Under the pieces are notes generated by a model that was given only the letters and a program-made list of their open reading frames with translations, did not search any database and was not told the origin of the DNA. Made by a program: the position numbers and the translations under genes. Positions 5,404-6,135 of a DNA stretch of 6,135 nucleotides are shown piece by piece. Positions within the stretch are counted from its first letter, which is position 1. Each line of letters starts with the position of its first letter. Origin of the DNA: Pseudomonadota bacterium (GTDB lineage Bacteria; Pseudomonadota; Gammaproteobacteria; JAKAQQ01); NCBI GenBank assembly GCA_021852325.1, contig JAJZNM010000098.1:1-6135 (forward strand), written 5' to 3'.

Positions 5404-6135
5404 CGAAGAACCCCGTTACCTCGCGCATGAACCAGTCTGGATCCGTCAGGAAAGGAACGTGTCCGCCATCGTCCAGCCACGCCGGCTCGATGCCCAGCCT
5501 CTCCGACATCCAGTCGATCGCTCCGGGCATCACGAGCCGGTCCTGTCGGCCAGCCAGGAGTGCCACGGGTTGCCTGACGCCCTTCCGGAGCGCATCCCGG
5601 AGATCAGCGCGCTTGAGGATTTCGAGACCACTCTGCAACCCGGCGAGGCTCGGGGCTCCACCGGCGGCCAGTGCATCCCTCAGGCGGGGCACGAGGGCCC
5701 GTGCTCGTACGGGATTGCGGATCTGGAGCCAGAGAAAATCCCTGAGGGTGGCCTCGTAATGCGTTTCGAGATCGTGCTCAAACCGCTCGAACACCTCGAG
5801 GTCATGGCCATCCGGCCAATCGGGATCTTTGAGGAAACGCGGGGTCGTGCAAACCAGGATGATCCCCCGGATCCGATCCGGGAAGCGCACGGCCAGCTCG
5901 AGTGCGACAAGCCCTCCGAGTGACCACCCGAGGACCACTTGGGGTCCGGGTGGAAAGGCCGCGAGGCAATCCCGGGCCCAGGCTTCGAGATCGGCTTCGA
6001 TCATGGCCTCATTCCGCGCACCGTGTCCGGGCAGCTCCCAGAATAAGGCCTCGATCCCGGCCCGGGTGAATGGGGGTACAAGCGGGTCGAACACCCGCCG
6101 GTTGAATCCCCAACCGTGGATCACGATCATCCCGG
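5384..6135 (-). CDS. bioH: Pimeloyl-ACP methyl ester carboxylesterase BioH, 5' partial
   Basis: BioH is an alpha/beta hydrolase that removes the methyl group from pimeloyl-ACP methyl ester, ending the BioC-started route and releasing pimeloyl-ACP for BioF. Numbering from the first ATG in the window (6130), the oxyanion motif HGWG is at 5-8, the nucleophile is S70 in GWSLGG, the acid is D197 in AGRQDRLV and the base is H224 in DGGHVPF. The frame stays open to the right edge. In known BioH proteins the HGWG motif lies roughly 15-20 residues from the N-terminus, whereas here MIVI directly precedes it, so the ATG at 6130 is probably internal and the true start lies outside the window. The 3' end overlaps bioC by 20 nt. 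By analogy with Pseudomonas-type operons, bioF and bioB may lie upstream; this cannot be seen here. Confidence 0.93.
   Translation of the reverse strand, partial: GMIVIHGWGFNRRVFDPLVPPFTRAGIEALFWELPGHGARNEAMIEADLEAWARDCLAAFPPGPQVVLGWSLGGLVALELAVRFPDRIRGIILVCTTPRFLKDPDWPDGHDLEVFERFEHDLETHYEATLRDFLWLQIRNPVRARALVPRLRDALAAGGAPSLAGLQSGLEILKRADLRDALRKGVRQPVALLAGRQDRLVMPGAIDWMSERLGIEPAWLDDGGHVPFLTDPDWFMREVTGFFDAHASL

Noticed and set aside
6128..6130. ATG at 6130 as the true start of bioH
   Set aside because: It would place the HGWG oxyanion motif at residue 5, without the first beta-strand region normal for BioH. The frame remains open to the window edge, so the start is probably upstream.

Overview
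The window is a compact, single-direction stretch of a Gram-negative (proteobacterial, most likely gammaproteobacterial) chromosome. Every gene I can support lies on the minus strand, so transcription runs from position 6135 towards position 1. The organism call rests on the BioH/BioC route to pimelate and on an aa3-type (heme-copper A-family) oxidase whose subunits resemble gammaproteobacterial ones. The base composition is GC-rich, roughly 60% by eye. No RNA gene, insertion sequence, CRISPR array or phage sequence is visible, and no gap between genes exceeds 70 bases.

Layout in the direction of transcription. (1) End of a biotin operon: bioH (its start lies beyond the right edge), bioC and bioD. 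These overlap or abut: bioH/bioC share 20 nt, and the bioC stop touches the bioD ATG, with a strong Shine-Dalgarno inside the bioC tail. Together they finish pimeloyl-ACP synthesis (BioC methylates, BioH demethylates) and make dethiobiotin (BioD). (2) A 48-nt gap with a plausible sigma70-type promoter and short dyads. (3) A cytochrome c oxidase cluster: a DUF2244 membrane protein, coxB (subunit II, CuA), coxA (subunit I), a 45-residue single-membrane-span protein, and coxC (subunit III, which runs off the left edge). DUF2244 and coxB overlap by ATGA.

The observation most worth a second look is in the oxidase. CoxA keeps all heme and CuB ligands and the D- and K-channel residues, and CoxB keeps the CuA Cys, His and Met ligands. 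However, both carboxylates that normally hold the non-redox Mg/Mn ion at the subunit I/II interface appear as amides: CoxA N380 where Asp is usual, and CoxB Q234 where Glu is usual. The CuA domain is also net basic and lacks much of the usual acidic cytochrome c docking face. Together this suggests an oxidase adapted to an acidic periplasm or to an unusual electron donor, possibly from an acidophile. That reading is inference.

Other points: no cox11/ctaG lies between coxA and coxC, where many proteobacteria carry it; the promoter region holds repeated CGAGG/CCTCG dyads; and GATC is about four times more frequent than base composition predicts.
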